The notes under the pieces: generated by a model
Database searches by the model: none
The model's input: only the letters and a program-made list of their open reading frames with translations
Told to the model about the DNA's origin: nothing
Assembly (NCBI GenBank): GCA_027459765.1
Contig: DAIDHD010000006.1
Span: 1 to 64,000 of the forward strand
Direction: 5' to 3'
DNA from: Gammaproteobacteria bacterium
Lineage (GTDB): Bacteria > Pseudomonadota > Gammaproteobacteria > Steroidobacterales > Steroidobacteraceae
Length of the DNA: 64,000 nt
Part shown: piece by piece, positions 33,090 through 42,889 of the stretch
How the letters are laid out: every line of letters begins with the position of its first letter
Position numbering within the stretch: position 1 is the stretch's first letter
Made by a program: the position numbers and the translations under genes

Positions 33090-33581
33090 TCAATAGATCC
33101 CGAAAGCGAGCCCGCTCGCGAGCGTGGCGCCGAGCGCCGTGCACTCGGCGAGCGCCGCCGCCGCGACCTGCTTCGGCGCCTGAATCGCCGTGGGCGTCTG
33201 GGCGTGCGTGGGCACGATCAGCGCCGGCGCTATCGGCTTCAGCCGCCAGCCGGTCGCGATCCGCTCCACCTGCTGCACGGCGCCGCGGCCGTCGCTGCCC
33301 GCGCACACCAGGGTCGCGTACGGACGCCCGTTGACCCGGTCGAGCGCCGCGTAATAGGTGCGGTCGAAAAAGTCCTTCATGAGGCCCGCCATCGAGCCGA
33401 GGTTTTCCGGCGTCGCGAACAAGTAGCCGCTCGCCGCCAGCACGTGCTCGGGGCCGGCGATCGAGGCATGCAGCAGCACCGCGCGCACCTCGGACTCGCC
33501 GCGCGCGCCGGACAGCGCCGCCTGCGCCACCGCAAGCGTCGCGCCCGTCATGGAGTGGTACACGATCAGCACCGTCTTCAT
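33090..33581 (-). CDS. Flavodoxin-like NAD(P)H-dependent FMN protein
   Basis: MKTVLIVYHSMTGATLAVAQAALSGA; GYLFATPENLGSMAGLMKDFFDRTYY. Confidence 0.85.
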   Translation of the reverse strand: MKTVLIVYHSMTGATLAVAQAALSGARGESEVRAVLLHASIAGPEHVLAASGYLFATPENLGSMAGLMKDFFDRTYYAALDRVNGRPYATLVCAGSDGRGAVQQVERIATGWRLKPIAPALIVPTHAQTPTAIQAPKQVAAAALAECTALGATLASGLAFGIY

Positions 33582-33634
33582 GGCGTTCGAGGGTAGCAAA
33601 CCGGGGCGGGGTCCAGGTGGCTTACACTGCGCGG

Positions 33635-34780
33635 ATGCAAAATGCCGACGTGTTGGTCATCGGTGCCGGGATCGCGGGCGCATCCGTGGCAGCCGAACTC
33701 GCTCGCGATCGCAGCGTCATCGTCGTCGAGGCGGAAGCCCGCCCCGGCTACCACTCCACGGGCCGCTCGGCGGCGTTGTACTCGGCCAACTACGGCAACG
33801 TGACCATCCGCGCGCTCACCCGCGCGAGCCGCGGCTTTTTCTCGGCACCCCACTCAGGCTTCACCGACGGCCCGTTGCTGCGTCCGCGCGGCTCGCTGTT
33901 CATTGCGAACGCCGCCCAGGCGGCGGCCCTGGCCGCCTTCGCGGCGCTGCCGGACGTGGCGGCCGACACCCGTCTGCTGGATGCGGCCGCCGCGCGCACC
34001 CTCTGTCCGGTGCTGCGGGAGGATTACGTGCACGGCGCGCTGCTGGAAGCCGACTCGGCCGACGTCGACGTGGCGGCGCTTCACCAGGGATACTTGCGTC
34101 AACTGCGACGCGGCGGCGGCCGCCTGCTCACCAACGCACCGGTGCACGCGCTCGAGATGCGCGGCGGCGTGTGGCAGGTACGGGCCGGCGCCGAGACCTG
34201 CACCGCAGCCGTGGTGGTGAACGCCGCCGGCGCCTGGGCCGATCCGGTCGCGCGGCTCGCCGGCCTTGCGCCGCTCGGTCTGCAGCCACTGCGCCGCTCG
34301 GCCGCGCTGATCGACGTGCCAGCGCACTCGCCGCCCGATCGCTGGCCGATGGTGATCGACGTCGACGAGCGCTTCTACTTCAAGCCCGACGCCGGGCGGT
34401 TGCTGATCTCGCCGGCGGACGAAACGCCGGTCGCGGCCGGCGACGCACAGCCGGAGGACGAGGATCTGGCCGCCGCCGTCGAGCGCATCGAGACCGCCAC
34501 CACGCTCGGCATAGAGCGCCTTCGGCATCGCTGGGCGGGCCTGCGCACCTTCGCGCCGGACCGCACGCCGGTGGTGGGATTCGACGACCGCGCCAGCGGC
34601 TTCTTCTGGCTCGCGGGCCAGGGGGGTTACGGCATCCAGACCGCGCCGGCGCTCGCACGCAGCGCCGCGGCCCTCGCGCGCGGCGAGTCATTGCCGGCGG
34701 ACGTGGCCGATCTCGGCGCGAGCGCCGCGGACCTGTCACCGTCGCGGTTCGCCGCGCGCGCTACGTCAAAGGGAGAGTAG
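33635..34780 (+). CDS. FAD-dependent oxidoreductase (DAO family)
   Basis: ADVLVIGAGIAGASVAAELARDRSVIVVEAEARPGYHSTGRSAALYS; C-terminal GFFWLAGQGGYGIQTAPALAR. Confidence 0.9.
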   Translation: MQNADVLVIGAGIAGASVAAELARDRSVIVVEAEARPGYHSTGRSAALYSANYGNVTIRALTRASRGFFSAPHSGFTDGPLLRPRGSLFIANAAQAAALAAFAALPDVAADTRLLDAAAARTLCPVLREDYVHGALLEADSADVDVAALHQGYLRQLRRGGGRLLTNAPVHALEMRGGVWQVRAGAETCTAAVVVNAAGAWADPVARLAGLAPLGLQPLRRSAALIDVPAHSPPDRWPMVIDVDERFYFKPDAGRLLISPADETPVAAGDAQPEDEDLAAAVERIETATTLGIERLRHRWAGLRTFAPDRTPVVGFDDRASGFFWLAGQGGYGIQTAPALARSAAALARGESLPADVADLGASAADLSPSRFAARATSKGE

Positions 34781-35239
34781 CGCGATTTGCCCGTTGCCGT
34801 ACTTGGCCATGGTGAGTGCGAAGTCCACGCGACCCTTCGCGCCACCGAGGATGTCCTTCGCCGCCGGCGGCAGCGCCGCAACCGGGTACACCTTGTCGAG
34901 CTTCAGATGCGGCGAGGTGTCGGTGATCAGCAGCCGGGTACCGATGTTCATGATCTCGGCGAGATTGGCGAGCATCACGTCGGTGAGTTCCTTGGTCTTG
35001 ATCGAGTCCTTGGCGATGCCCGGCGGAAGCATGGACAGCGCCGCGCCGCCGTTGGCTGCGAACGGCAGGTCGCACGCGCACAGCGCCACCGGCTTGCCGT
35101 CGTCGGCGATGAACACGGCCGCGTAGGCGGTCGCCGCGGCATCGAGTTTTGGCCCGGGCTTGACCTCCAAACCGTCGAACAGGATCCCGAACATCGTCTT
35201 GACGCGCATGACGTCGGGCAGTGGATACAGCGTGCTCAC
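34766..35239 (-). CDS. Uncharacterised che-cluster protein, possible CheC/CheX-like
   Basis: ELTDVMLANLAEIMNIGTRLLITDTSPHLKLDKVYP resembles the ExxN helix plus downstream Pro of the CheC/CheX/FliY phosphatase family; overlaps the DAO gene 3' end tail to tail by 15 bp. Confidence 0.45.
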   Translation of the reverse strand: MSTLYPLPDVMRVKTMFGILFDGLEVKPGPKLDAAATAYAAVFIADDGKPVALCACDLPFAANGGAALSMLPPGIAKDSIKTKELTDVMLANLAEIMNIGTRLLITDTSPHLKLDKVYPVAALPPAAKDILGGAKGRVDFALTMAKYGNGQIALLSL

Positions 35240-35253
35240 GGCCGCGCGTCCCG

Positions 35254-35616
35254 TCAGCCGATGTGCGGCCCGAGGATCTCCTTGAAGGACTCGGGCGTGA
35301 AGGGTTTCGAGATGAGGAAGCGCGCGCCGGCGCTGGTGGCGCGCTCGCGCATGTCGGGCGTGGCCTCGGTGGTGACGAACCCGAACTTCAGCTTGATGCC
35401 TTCCTTGCCGAGGGACTCGAGGAGTTCGAGCCCCGTCATGTTGGGCATGTTCCAGTCCGAGAGCACGAGGTCGGGCGCCGCCGCCTTGATGGCGGCGAGC
35501 GCCTTGGCACCGTCCTCGGCCTCGACCACGTCATGACCCTCGAAGCCGGCGAGTCGCAAGGTCTTCTTGACGATCATCCGCATGGCGCTCGAGTCGTCGA
35601 CGATCATGATCTTCAT
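35254..35616 (-). CDS. cheY: CheY-like response regulator
   Basis: MKIMIVDDSSAMRMIVKKTLRLAGF; PDLVLSDWNMPNMTGLELL; FVTTEAT; SKPFTPE. Confidence 0.92.
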   Translation of the reverse strand: MKIMIVDDSSAMRMIVKKTLRLAGFEGHDVVEAEDGAKALAAIKAAAPDLVLSDWNMPNMTGLELLESLGKEGIKLKFGFVTTEATPDMRERATSAGARFLISKPFTPESFKEILGPHIG

Positions 35617-35712
35617 TACAGGGTGTCTCCGCGGTAGTGGCACCGTTGCCGGTCTGCAGATGTCATCGGCGCATTTAGCGGTTTCTTGACGGATGAGCCG
35701 CCCGGGCGGCCG

Positions 35713-36585
35713 TCATTGCAGGAGTCCCCTAACCTCGGCCAGGCCGTCTCGGGCGGCGACCACCACCTCGGCTGCGCAGGCCGGGTCCACGCCGACCATG
35801 CGCCACTCGGCGTCCGGTATCGGCGTCACGTCGCCGAGGTCCGTGCTCTCGATCTGCGCCAGGGTGGCCAGCCGGTCGGCCACGGCGACCTGTGCCGCCG
35901 CCGCCTGGTACGCACCGGCTCTTGCAGGCTCGCCGTAGAACTCGATGCAGGCCGCCAGGCTCGACGGCAGGTTCCAGCGCTGCGCGAGCACCGCGCCGAC
36001 CTCGCAGTGCGTGAATCCCAACACCCGCCGCTCGTGCTCGAGCAACGGCGCATCGTCGGGGTCGTCGGCCCAGGCGAGCAGCGCCGTGCGCGCCTGCTCC
36101 GGCCGGGCGCGGAACAGCAGGAGTTGCCCGACGGCGTGCATGAGCCCCTCGACGAAGGCCGATTCGGCCTGCACGCGGCGACCGGCGCGCAGCGCGAGTT
36201 CGCGCGCGGCCAGGCCCGACAGCATGCTGTGGGTCCAGAAGTCCTGCATGGTCATCAGGCTGGAAGGAATGCGATCGAAGCTGTGCACGGCGGCGACGCC
36301 GAGCGCAAGGTCGCGCACCGCCCGCATGCCGAGCACGGTGACCGCGCGCGACACCGTGCCCACCTTGTGCGAAAGACCGATGGCCGGACTGTTGGCGAGC
36401 TTCAGCAGGCGCGCGGTCAGCGCCACGTCGGTGAGCACCACCGACTCGAACATGGCGATGGTCGCCGCCGGATCGTCGGCGAGCGCGCACACCCGCGCGG
36501 CCGCGGCCGGCAGACTGACCATGGCGCCGACCTCGTCGACCACCGCGGCCGGACCGCCGTCCGCGATCGCGCCCGCCGCGCTCAT
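35713..36585 (-). CDS. HDOD domain protein
   Basis: [72 protein letters not shown]. Confidence 0.88.
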   Translation of the reverse strand: MSAAGAIADGGPAAVVDEVGAMVSLPAAAARVCALADDPAATIAMFESVVLTDVALTARLLKLANSPAIGLSHKVGTVSRAVTVLGMRAVRDLALGVAAVHSFDRIPSSLMTMQDFWTHSMLSGLAARELALRAGRRVQAESAFVEGLMHAVGQLLLFRARPEQARTALLAWADDPDDAPLLEHERRVLGFTHCEVGAVLAQRWNLPSSLAACIEFYGEPARAGAYQAAAAQVAVADRLATLAQIESTDLGDVTPIPDAEWRMVGVDPACAAEVVVAARDGLAEVRGLLQ

Positions 36586-37727
36586 CCGGCGGCTTCCGAG
36601 GGGATGCGCGAGCCGACGCGCGGCGTGCGCGCCGCCTCGATGACGCGCGCAGCGATTGCCTCGAGCGGCAGCATCTCGTGCGCGGCGCCGAGCTCCCAGG
36701 CCGCCCGCGGCATGCCCCAGACCACGCTGGTGGCCTCGTCCTGCACGAAGTTCAGCGCGCCCGCCTCGCGCATTTCCTGCATGCCGGCGGCGCCGTCGCG
36801 GCCCATGCCAGTGAGCATCACGCCGATGGCGCTCGCGCCCACGTTCTGCGCCACCGAACGGAACAGCACGTCCACCGACGGCCGGTGGCGGTTCACCGGC
36901 GGCCCGTCATTGAGCTCGCAGCGAAAGCCCGCGCCGTCCGGCACCACCAGCAGGTGCTGGTCGCCGGGCGCGATGTACACGTGCCCAGGCTCGATCGGCT
37001 GCCCGTCCTGCGCCTCATGCACCGTGAGGTCGCAGTGGGCGTTCATGCGGCGCGCGAACGGCCCGCTGAAGGCCTGCGGTATGTGCTGGGTGATCACCAC
37101 CGCCGGCGAGTCCGGCGGCATGTCCATCAGCACCTCCTTGATCGCCTCGGTGCCGCCGGTGGAGGCGCCGATCGCGATCAGACGCTGCATCGAACGCCGC
37201 TGGGCGCTGAGGGCGCGCCGCGGCAGGATGATGCTGGCGTCGTACTTCTCGGGAACCACCAGCGCCGTTTGCTCGGGCGCAGGACGCCGCTCGGACGCTG
37301 TGCGCTCCGGCGCCGTGCGAACGTGCGCGAGCGCCGCCGCCTTGACCTTGGCGGTGATCTCCTCGGTGGCGGCGCGCAACTCCCCAAGATTCTCCACCGA
37401 TGGTTTGGCGATGAAGTCCACCGCGCCGAGTTCGAGCGCCTCGAGCGTGGTGGTGGCGCCGGCCTGCGTCAGGGTCGAGCACATCACCACCGGCATGGGC
37501 CTCAGGCGCATGAGGTTGCGCAGGAACGCAAGCCCATCCATGCGCGGCATCTCGACGTCGAGCGTCAACACGTCCGGGTCGAGCGCCTTGATCTTGTCGC
37601 GTGCCACGTACGGGTCCGGCGCGCTACCGACCACCTCGATCTGCGGATCCGAGGAAAGAATCTGCGTGAGCAGCCGGCGGATCGTCGCCGAGTCGTCCAC
37701 CACCAGCACCTTGACCTTTTCTTCCAT
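36582..37727 (-). CDS. cheB: Chemotaxis response regulator protein-glutamate methylesterase CheB
   Basis: [81 protein letters not shown]. Confidence 0.96.
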   Translation of the reverse strand: MEEKVKVLVVDDSATIRRLLTQILSSDPQIEVVGSAPDPYVARDKIKALDPDVLTLDVEMPRMDGLAFLRNLMRLRPMPVVMCSTLTQAGATTTLEALELGAVDFIAKPSVENLGELRAATEEITAKVKAAALAHVRTAPERTASERRPAPEQTALVVPEKYDASIILPRRALSAQRRSMQRLIAIGASTGGTEAIKEVLMDMPPDSPAVVITQHIPQAFSGPFARRMNAHCDLTVHEAQDGQPIEPGHVYIAPGDQHLLVVPDGAGFRCELNDGPPVNRHRPSVDVLFRSVAQNVGASAIGVMLTGMGRDGAAGMQEMREAGALNFVQDEATSVVWGMPRAAWELGAAHEMLPLEAIAARVIEAARTPRVGSRIPSEAAG

Positions 37728-37739
37728 GCGGCCCGCTCC

Positions 37740-38390
37740 CTAGAACAGTTCCACCGAACCGGCGGCCTGCGGCGCCGGCAGCGAGACCTGCCGCTCGCGC
37801 TCGAACACCGCCAGATTCGCGGTCGGATTCAGTCGCTTGACGCGCACCTTGCCGGAGCGCGGATCGTAGAAGAGCTTGCGCGCGAACCGGTCGCCGAGGT
37901 CGGCCGCCGCGATCGGAAAGCCCTCGGTGCGCAGGTACTCGCGCACGAACGCGGCATTGCGCCCGCCGACGTCCATCTCCATGTTGAGTACCTTGCCGCC
38001 GCCCACCACCTTGAATTCGAGATTGGCGCGCTGGCAGCCGAGCTTCATCAGATCGTTGATGAGGTATTCCATGGCGACGTTGCCGTAGCGGGTCGCGGCG
38101 GACAGATCCACCGACGCCCAGGAACTGGCTCCGCCCGAACCGTCGAGCGGCAGCATGAAGTGGTTCATACCGCCGATGCCGAGCCGCGTGTCGCGCACGC
38201 ACGCCGAGACACAGGAACCGAGCACCGTGTAGAGGAGTTCGGGGTGCCGGGTCACGTAGTACTCCCCGGGCAGCAGTCGCGCCACCACGCTCTGCTGGGC
38301 GTCGTCCCAGGCGCGTTTGATGTGCGCGAACTGCGGCAGGGGCGGCATGTCCGCGGGCGCGGGCGAGCGTCGGGCCACATCGGAGAGCAC
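37740..38390 (-). CDS. cheD: Chemoreceptor glutamine deamidase CheD
   Basis: LLYTVLGSCVSACVRDTRLGIGGMNHFMLP; NLEFKVVGGGKVLNMEMDVGGRNAAFVREYL; C-terminus GSVELF. Confidence 0.95.
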   Translation of the reverse strand: MLSDVARRSPAPADMPPLPQFAHIKRAWDDAQQSVVARLLPGEYYVTRHPELLYTVLGSCVSACVRDTRLGIGGMNHFMLPLDGSGGASSWASVDLSAATRYGNVAMEYLINDLMKLGCQRANLEFKVVGGGKVLNMEMDVGGRNAAFVREYLRTEGFPIAAADLGDRFARKLFYDPRSGKVRVKRLNPTANLAVFERERQVSLPAPQAAGSVELF

Positions 38391-39236
38391 CTAAACCCTC
38401 CGGTAGGCCGTGCGCCCCACCAGCCGATAGCGCTGGGAGACGTTGAAGAGGTTCTCGGAGTGCCCGATGAACAGCCAGGCTCCCGGCTCCTGCAGATCGG
38501 CCATGCGGTCGAACAACTTGCGCTGGGTCGGCTTGTCGAAGTAGATCACCACGTTGCGGCAGAAGATCACGTCGAATGGACCGCGCATGGGCCAGTCGTG
38601 CAGGAGGTTCAGCTGTTTGAAGCTGATCAGGCTCTTGAGGTCGGAACTTGCGCGGAACGCGCCGCCCTCGGTGCGCTCGAACCAGCGCTCCCGTCGCGCC
38701 GCCGCCATCTTGCCGATCGCGTCCGCCGAGTACTCGCCGCGCGCTCCCTTGGCGAGCACCGCCGAGTCGATGTCGGTGGCGAGGATGCGCGCGTTCCAGC
38801 TCTCGAGCCCCGTGAATGCCTCGCGCAGCGTCATCGCGATGGAATAAGGCTCCTCGCCGGTGGAACACCCCGCCGACCAGATGCGCAGGCGCCGGCCGGC
38901 GGCGCGCTTCTGCCGCACCTCCGGCAGGACCTGCTCCGCGAGCTGGCGGAAGTGATGGTCCTCGCGGAAGAACGAGGTCAAGTTGGTGGTGATGGCGTTG
39001 GTGAGCGCCTCGATCTCCTCCGGGTGCCCCTCCTCAACGAGGTCGCAGTAGTCCGCGAAGGTCTCCAATCCGAGTGCGCGCAGCCGCTTGGCGAGACGTC
39101 CGTACACGAGCTCGCGCTTGGCGTCCGACAACGCGATGCCGGTGGAGTGGTGCACCAGCGTGCGCAGCCGCTCGAACTCAGCGTCCGTGAGCACGAACTC
39201 GCGCAATTCCGCCGACATCCCCGACATTGTCGTCAC
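38391..39236 (-). CDS. cheR: Chemotaxis protein methyltransferase CheR
   Basis: TSFFREDHHFRQLAEQVLPE, RIWSAGCSTGEEPYSIAMTL, FDVIFCRNVVIYFDKPTQRKLFDRM, LFIGHSENL. Confidence 0.96.
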   Translation of the reverse strand: MTTMSGMSAELREFVLTDAEFERLRTLVHHSTGIALSDAKRELVYGRLAKRLRALGLETFADYCDLVEEGHPEEIEALTNAITTNLTSFFREDHHFRQLAEQVLPEVRQKRAAGRRLRIWSAGCSTGEEPYSIAMTLREAFTGLESWNARILATDIDSAVLAKGARGEYSADAIGKMAAARRERWFERTEGGAFRASSDLKSLISFKQLNLLHDWPMRGPFDVIFCRNVVIYFDKPTQRKLFDRMADLQEPGAWLFIGHSENLFNVSQRYRLVGRTAYRRV

Positions 39237-39239
39237 TCC

Positions 39240-39785
39240 TCAGAACAGCTCGATCGCCCCTGCCACCGCCGCACTCTCGGCGCCATGTGCCACCCCCGTC
39301 GCCGCGGCGACATCTTCCCGCGGCGTCGCCGCCGCACCCTCGCGACAGGGTTCCGGGACCATCGCGGCGAACAACGTGCGCTCCTCGTTCATCGTGAACG
39401 CGGCCAGCTGGCGCCGCCGCAGCTCGCTCAATCGCTGCGCCGTCGCCGGCACTGCCGCGGGCTGCGCGAGCGCGCGCAGCGCCTCCGCAACGTGCGTCAA
39501 CTGCTGCACCAGCCGGTCGTGCACCTGGACCGCCGTCACCACCCGCGCGAAGGCACCTCGGCGGGTCGCGGTCTCGGCGGCGTCCGACGCCGCCGAACCC
39601 TCGATCAGATCGCCGAGCGCCGCCAGCACCTCGCCCGTGGCGTCGCGATCGAGCGCGAGCGAGGCCTCGATCTGCGTCGCCGCCCACTCGAGCCAGTGCC
39701 GCTGCCAGTCGGCGTCGACGGCGGCGGTCGCTTCGCGCTCGACCCGGGCCATGAATTCACGCCTGCGCGCGCGCCGCGCCCGCAA
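39240..39785 (-). CDS. Uncharacterised helical che-cluster protein, possible CheZ-like (start may be MARVER at 39752)
   Basis: Between the STAS and cheR genes; VVTAVQVHDRLVQQLTHVAEALRAL contains a D-x3-Q helix like the CheZ active site; C-terminus AGAIELF. Confidence 0.4.
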   Translation of the reverse strand: MRARRARRREFMARVEREATAAVDADWQRHWLEWAATQIEASLALDRDATGEVLAALGDLIEGSAASDAAETATRRGAFARVVTAVQVHDRLVQQLTHVAEALRALAQPAAVPATAQRLSELRRRQLAAFTMNEERTLFAAMVPEPCREGAAATPREDVAAATGVAHGAESAAVAGAIELF

Positions 39786-40026
39786 GGCCGAGCGCGGTCT
39801 CGACGCCGATCAGGCGCGCGGCTTCCCGCAGGGCGTCCGACGCCCCCTGCCAATCGAGCGGCCCGCGGCTGCGCGCCGCGGCGACCAGCACCTGCAGCCC
39901 GGCGGTGTCGATCTCCAGCACGCGCGCAGCGTCGATGCGCAGCGGGCCGCCGCCCGCGTCGGCCGCGAGTCTTTGCCGAAAGGCGGCCACTTCGGCGATG
40001 GTCAGACGTTCGGGCAGCTCGATCAT
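39757..40026 (-). CDS. STAS domain protein (MlaB/anti-anti-sigma-like)
   Basis: LTIAEVAAFRQRLAADAGGGPLRIDAARVLEIDTAGLQVLVAAARS; 4-bp overlap with cheW. Confidence 0.8.
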   Translation of the reverse strand: MIELPERLTIAEVAAFRQRLAADAGGGPLRIDAARVLEIDTAGLQVLVAAARSRGPLDWQGASDALREAARLIGVETALGLAGAARAQA

Positions 40027-40559
40027 GCCGCTGCCACCTCGAGCACCGCGTCGGCGGCGACGGCGTCGTCGGCCACCAGAAGGTCCACGTCGAGCAGAAT
40101 GACCATCTTCTTCTCTACGGTGGCGAGCGCCTTGACGAAGCGCGACCCCAGGGTGTGGCACTCATCCGGAGGCGCCAGAAGATTGGCCTCGTCGATGTTG
40201 TAGACCTCGGAGACCGCATCCACCACGATCCCGACGGTGCGTTCCCCGCGGCTGCCGTTGGCGCGCAGCACGATCACCACGGTGGTCGGGCCGAAGTCCA
40301 CCGTATCGAGGCCAAAGCGCTGCCGCAGGCCGAGAACCGGCACCACCGCGCCGCGCAGATTGATCACCCCGAGCACGTAGCTCGGCGTGCGCGGGATGCG
40401 CGTGGCGGTATCCCAGCCCTTGATCTCCTGCACCCGCAGGATGTCGACGCCGTACTCCTCGCCCGCGAGCATGAAGGTCAGGTATTGCTTGGCGTCGCCC
40501 GCCTGCGCCTTGCCGCCCTTCTGCGCCATCGCGGTCAAGGCCGAATTCTCGTCGCTCAT
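40023..40559 (-). CDS. cheW: Chemotaxis coupling protein CheW
   Basis: QYLTFMLAGEEYGVDILRVQEIKGWDTATRIPRTPSYVLGVINLRGAVVPVLGLRQRFGL. Confidence 0.96.
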   Translation of the reverse strand: MSDENSALTAMAQKGGKAQAGDAKQYLTFMLAGEEYGVDILRVQEIKGWDTATRIPRTPSYVLGVINLRGAVVPVLGLRQRFGLDTVDFGPTTVVIVLRANGSRGERTVGIVVDAVSEVYNIDEANLLAPPDECHTLGSRFVKALATVEKKMVILLDVDLLVADDAVAADAVLEVAAA

Positions 40560-40607
40560 GTGCTCATCTCCTCGTGCTGACCCCTGTCCCCGTCGCCGCG
40601 CCGACCG

Positions 40608-42845
40608 TCAGGCCGCGCGTACCGCGCGCCGCTCGCTGCGGGCCGCGCGCGCGGCCCCCGCCCGAAGCTCGTCGGCCGAATTACGGTCGATGAGTCCGGG
40701 CACGTCGATGATCAAAGCCACCGTGCCGTCGCCGAGGATGGTGGCCCCGGCGAGGCCGCGCACCTGGCGGAAGTTCTTCTCCAGACTCTTCACCACCACC
40801 TGCTGCTGCGCGAGCAGGTCGTTGACCAGCAGGCCGACGCGTTTGCCGTCGGCCTCGACCACCACCAGCAGCCCGTCCTCGGTGGCCTGGCGCCCGCCGG
40901 AGACGTCGAACATCTCGTGCAGCTTGATGACCGGGATGTATTCCTCGCGCAGCCGGAAGAGCTCGGTGCGGCCCGCGATGGTCGACAGCTGGTCCTTGCG
41001 GACCTGGATGGTCTCGACGATGGCGAGGAGAGAGATCACGTAGGTCTCGCTGCCGACGCGCACGAGCTGTCCGTCGAGGATGGCGAGCGTGAGTGGCAGA
41101 CGGATGCGGATGACGCTCCCGTGGCCCTCGCGCGAGGTGATCTGCACCTGACCGCCGAGGTCGTTGATGTTGCGGCGGACGACGTCCATGCCGACACCAC
41201 GGCCGGAGACGTCGCTGATCTGGTCGGCGGTGGAGAACCCCGGCATGAAGATCAGATTGTGGATCTGGTCCTCGCCGAGCTCCTGGTTCGGATCGACGAG
41301 ACCGCGGTCGCGCGCCTTGGCGAGAATCTTGGCCTTGTTGAGCCCGCCGCCGTCGTCGCGCACCTCGATGATGATGTTGCCGCCCTCGTGGAAGGCGGCG
41401 AGTTCCAGCAATCCGCTCTCGGGTTTGCCGACCGCGAGCCGCCGCTCCGGCGTCTCGATGCCGTGGTCGAGCGAGTTTCGTACGAGGTGCACCAGCGGAT
41501 CGCTGATCTTCTCGAGCACGGTCTTGTCGAGTTCGGTGCCCTCGCCGGTGAGCCGAAGGTCGACCTTCTTGCCGAGTTTGCGCGACAGGTCGTGAACCAG
41601 GCGCGGGAAGCGGTTGAAGGCGAAGCTGATCGGCATCATGCGCACCTGCATGACGCTCTCCTGCAGGTCGCGGGTGTTGCGCGCGAGCTGCGCGAGCCCC
41701 TGGCGCAGGCGCTCGAGATCCTCCGGCTCCACGCCGTCGGCGAAACGGTTCAGCATCGACTGCGTGATCACGAGCTCGCCGACCAGATTGATCATGTGGT
41801 CGACCTTCTCGGTGGCGACCCGTATCGAACCCGCCTCGGCGGACGCCTTGGCCGCCGCCGGCGCCGCGGCCGCGGCAGGCGCGGAAACCGCGACCGGCGC
41901 TGGCGTAACGACCGGCGCTCGCGCGGCGATCTGCGCTGGCGCAGCGACCGGCGCTGGCGCCGCCGGGACGGGCCTGGGCGCAGGCGTCGCCGCGGCCACA
42001 GGTGCGGCAGCCGGCGCCGCAATGGCGGCAGGCGGCGGCGCGGCTACGGCCGGCGCTGCGTCCTGCGGTCCGAACGGCATGAAAGTCAGACGGCACGCCG
42101 GGTCGACCCAGTCGAAGATCTCGTCGAGCGCGGACTTCGACACTTCGCCGCGCAGTTCCAGGTCCCAGGCGAGATAACAGGACTCGGGGTCGATGTCCGC
42201 CAGCGCCGGCACGGCGCCGAGGTCGGCACGCACGGTGAGCTCGCCGAGACGCGCGAGCTCGGCGAACATTCGCGTCGGTTCGTTGCGCAGCTTGAGAAGT
42301 GCGGGAACGGGTTCGAAGCGGATGCGCCAGCCCGCGCCCACGCCCGCGCTGGCAGGCGCAGCCGCTTGGGCACCCGCCGCCGCGCGCTCATCCGCCGCCG
42401 GGCCCGCGGTCGACGGCGGTTCGGACGCCGCGGCCGCCGCGGCGTGCACGCCCGGGGCGGCGAGGATCTCGCCGATCTCGCGATTGAGGGCTTCGATGCG
42501 CGCCTGGTCGAGGGCACGGCCCTCCTCGGTCGCCGCCATCATCTCGCGCAGGCAGTCACAACCCTGCAGCAGGACCTGCGTGCCCTCGGGCGTGATGGCG
42601 CGCTTGCCGTTGCGCATCTCGTCGAGCAGGGTCTCGACGCCGTGGGTAAAATTGGCCACCTCCGCGAAGCCGAAGGTGGCGGCGCCGCCCTTGATCGAGT
42701 GGGCCGCGCGGAAGATCGTGTTGATGGTCTCGCGGTCGGCGCTCGCGTCGAGGTTGAGTAGCCCCGACTCCATCACGTCGAGACCCTCCTTGCACTCCTC
42801 GAAGAAGACCTTGGCGATCTCCATCATTTCCGGATCAAGATTCAT
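40608..42845 (-). CDS. cheA: Chemotaxis sensor histidine kinase CheA
   Basis: Hpt FRAAHSIKGGAATFGFAEV; dimerisation and catalytic LVHLVRNSLDHGIETPERR, GRGVGMDVVRRNI; C-terminal CheW-like domain; Ala/Pro-rich linker. Confidence 0.97.
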   Translation of the reverse strand: MNLDPEMMEIAKVFFEECKEGLDVMESGLLNLDASADRETINTIFRAAHSIKGGAATFGFAEVANFTHGVETLLDEMRNGKRAITPEGTQVLLQGCDCLREMMAATEEGRALDQARIEALNREIGEILAAPGVHAAAAAASEPPSTAGPAADERAAAGAQAAAPASAGVGAGWRIRFEPVPALLKLRNEPTRMFAELARLGELTVRADLGAVPALADIDPESCYLAWDLELRGEVSKSALDEIFDWVDPACRLTFMPFGPQDAAPAVAAPPPAAIAAPAAAPVAAATPAPRPVPAAPAPVAAPAQIAARAPVVTPAPVAVSAPAAAAAPAAAKASAEAGSIRVATEKVDHMINLVGELVITQSMLNRFADGVEPEDLERLRQGLAQLARNTRDLQESVMQVRMMPISFAFNRFPRLVHDLSRKLGKKVDLRLTGEGTELDKTVLEKISDPLVHLVRNSLDHGIETPERRLAVGKPESGLLELAAFHEGGNIIIEVRDDGGGLNKAKILAKARDRGLVDPNQELGEDQIHNLIFMPGFSTADQISDVSGRGVGMDVVRRNINDLGGQVQITSREGHGSVIRIRLPLTLAILDGQLVRVGSETYVISLLAIVETIQVRKDQLSTIAGRTELFRLREEYIPVIKLHEMFDVSGGRQATEDGLLVVVEADGKRVGLLVNDLLAQQQVVVKSLEKNFRQVRGLAGATILGDGTVALIIDVPGLIDRNSADELRAGAARAARSERRAVRAA

Positions 42846-42889
42846 TTCATAATCCTCGCAAGCATCGGTGCCGCGGCCGTGCGGACCCT

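Noticed and set aside
36678-40580. 1300-aa plus-strand ORF spanning cheB to cheW on the opposite strand
   Set aside because: Covers many convincing minus-strand che genes; composition typical of antisense to high-GC3 genes
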